Positions 5,680 to 5,953 of a stretch of DNA of 5,953 nt are shown in pieces. The translations under genes and the position numbers were made by a program. This stretch comes from an uncultured bacterium (lineage in GTDB: Bacteria; Bacillota; Clostridia; Oscillospirales; Oscillospiraceae), in contig CASECK010000041.1 of NCBI GenBank assembly GCA_949286295.1, positions 1-5,953 on the forward strand, read 5' to 3'. Position 1 is the stretch's first letter, and each line of letters begins with the position of its first letter. The notes under the pieces are model-generated. The model saw nothing but the letters and a program-made list of their open reading frames with translations, made no database searches and was not told the origin of the DNA.

Positions 5680-5953
5680 TCAGATTTTGGTGATGTCGAT
5701 GGGGGTCAGGTCCTCGCTGCGGCTCTGCTGCCGGACGGTGAGCAGGGCCCGGGCGGTGTCGATGGCGGTGACGCAGCCCACCCCGTGCTCCACAGCGGAG
5801 CGGCGGATGCGGAAGCCGTCGGAGTCGTGCTTGCGGCCCCGGGTGGGGGTGTTGATAATCAAGTCCACGGTGCCGGAGGCGATGAGGTCCAGGATGTTGG
5901 GGTTGGACTTGGACACCCGGTTGACCCGCTTGCACGCGATGCCCGCGCCGGTG
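5680..5953 (-). CDS. carB: Carbamoyl-phosphate synthase large subunit, C-terminal domain (5' part outside window)
   Basis: The last 91 codons of the ~1070-residue enzyme that makes carbamoyl phosphate from ammonia (glutamine-derived), bicarbonate and two ATP for pyrimidine and arginine synthesis. What is visible is the C-terminal methylglyoxal-synthase-like allosteric domain, which binds effectors such as UMP, IMP or ornithine in studied enzymes. Recognisable blocks on the - strand are CKRVNRVSKSNPNILDLIASG, VDLIINTPTRGRKHDSDGFRIRR, SAVEHGVGCVTAIDTARALL and the tail EDLTPIDITKI. The stop is the complement of 5680-5682. An internal GTG at the complement of 5914-5916 is not a start, since the frame is open and family-like to the window edge. 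The catalytic ATP-grasp domains lie outside, so intactness cannot be judged. Confidence 0.93.
   Translation of the reverse strand, partial: TGAGIACKRVNRVSKSNPNILDLIASGTVDLIINTPTRGRKHDSDGFRIRRSAVEHGVGCVTAIDTARALLTVRQQSRSEDLTPIDITKI

Overview
The window is GC-rich bacterial chromosome with tightly packed housekeeping genes. Three features suggest a high-GC anaerobic Firmicute of the Oscillospiraceae type (Flavonifractor/Lawsonibacter-like): a V/A-type ATPase operon in a bacterium, strong AGGAGG-like ribosome binding sites, and clostridial-looking guaA and carB. The phylum-level call is an inference from composition and protein character; the genus is a guess.

Left half, + strand (1-3723): the distal end of a V/A-type ATPase operon. 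It holds the C-terminal half of catalytic subunit A (cut by the window edge), complete regulatory subunit B (4-base overlap with A) and complete central-stalk subunit D (starting on the base after the B stop). A perfect 14-bp hairpin follows, then a small polytopic membrane protein that looks like the TM7S3/TMEM198-like (DUF4203) family. A, B and D together make the A3B3 head and the rotor shaft that turns inside it.

Right half, - strand (5953-3865): the C-terminal allosteric domain of carbamoyl-phosphate synthase large subunit (carB, cut by the window edge) and a complete GMP synthase (guaA) that ends in a clear intrinsic terminator. Both genes are glutamine-fuelled steps of nucleotide synthesis. 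The two convergent groups meet in a 141-bp gap at 3724-3864.

The 273-bp gap between carB and guaA (5407-5679) is the least ordinary part. On the + strand, opposite to both neighbours, it carries what looks like a complete miniature transcription unit: a promoter-like pair whose 17-bp spacer is itself an inverted repeat, a strong Shine-Dalgarno, a 20-codon ORF, a GNRA-capped hairpin, and a 13-bp hairpin followed by TTTT. The second oddity is a Gly/Ala/Pro-rich insert in ATPase subunit B, encoded by DNA that contains an inverted repeat. I found no mobile element, CRISPR array, tRNA or rRNA, and no strongly supported undescribed system.
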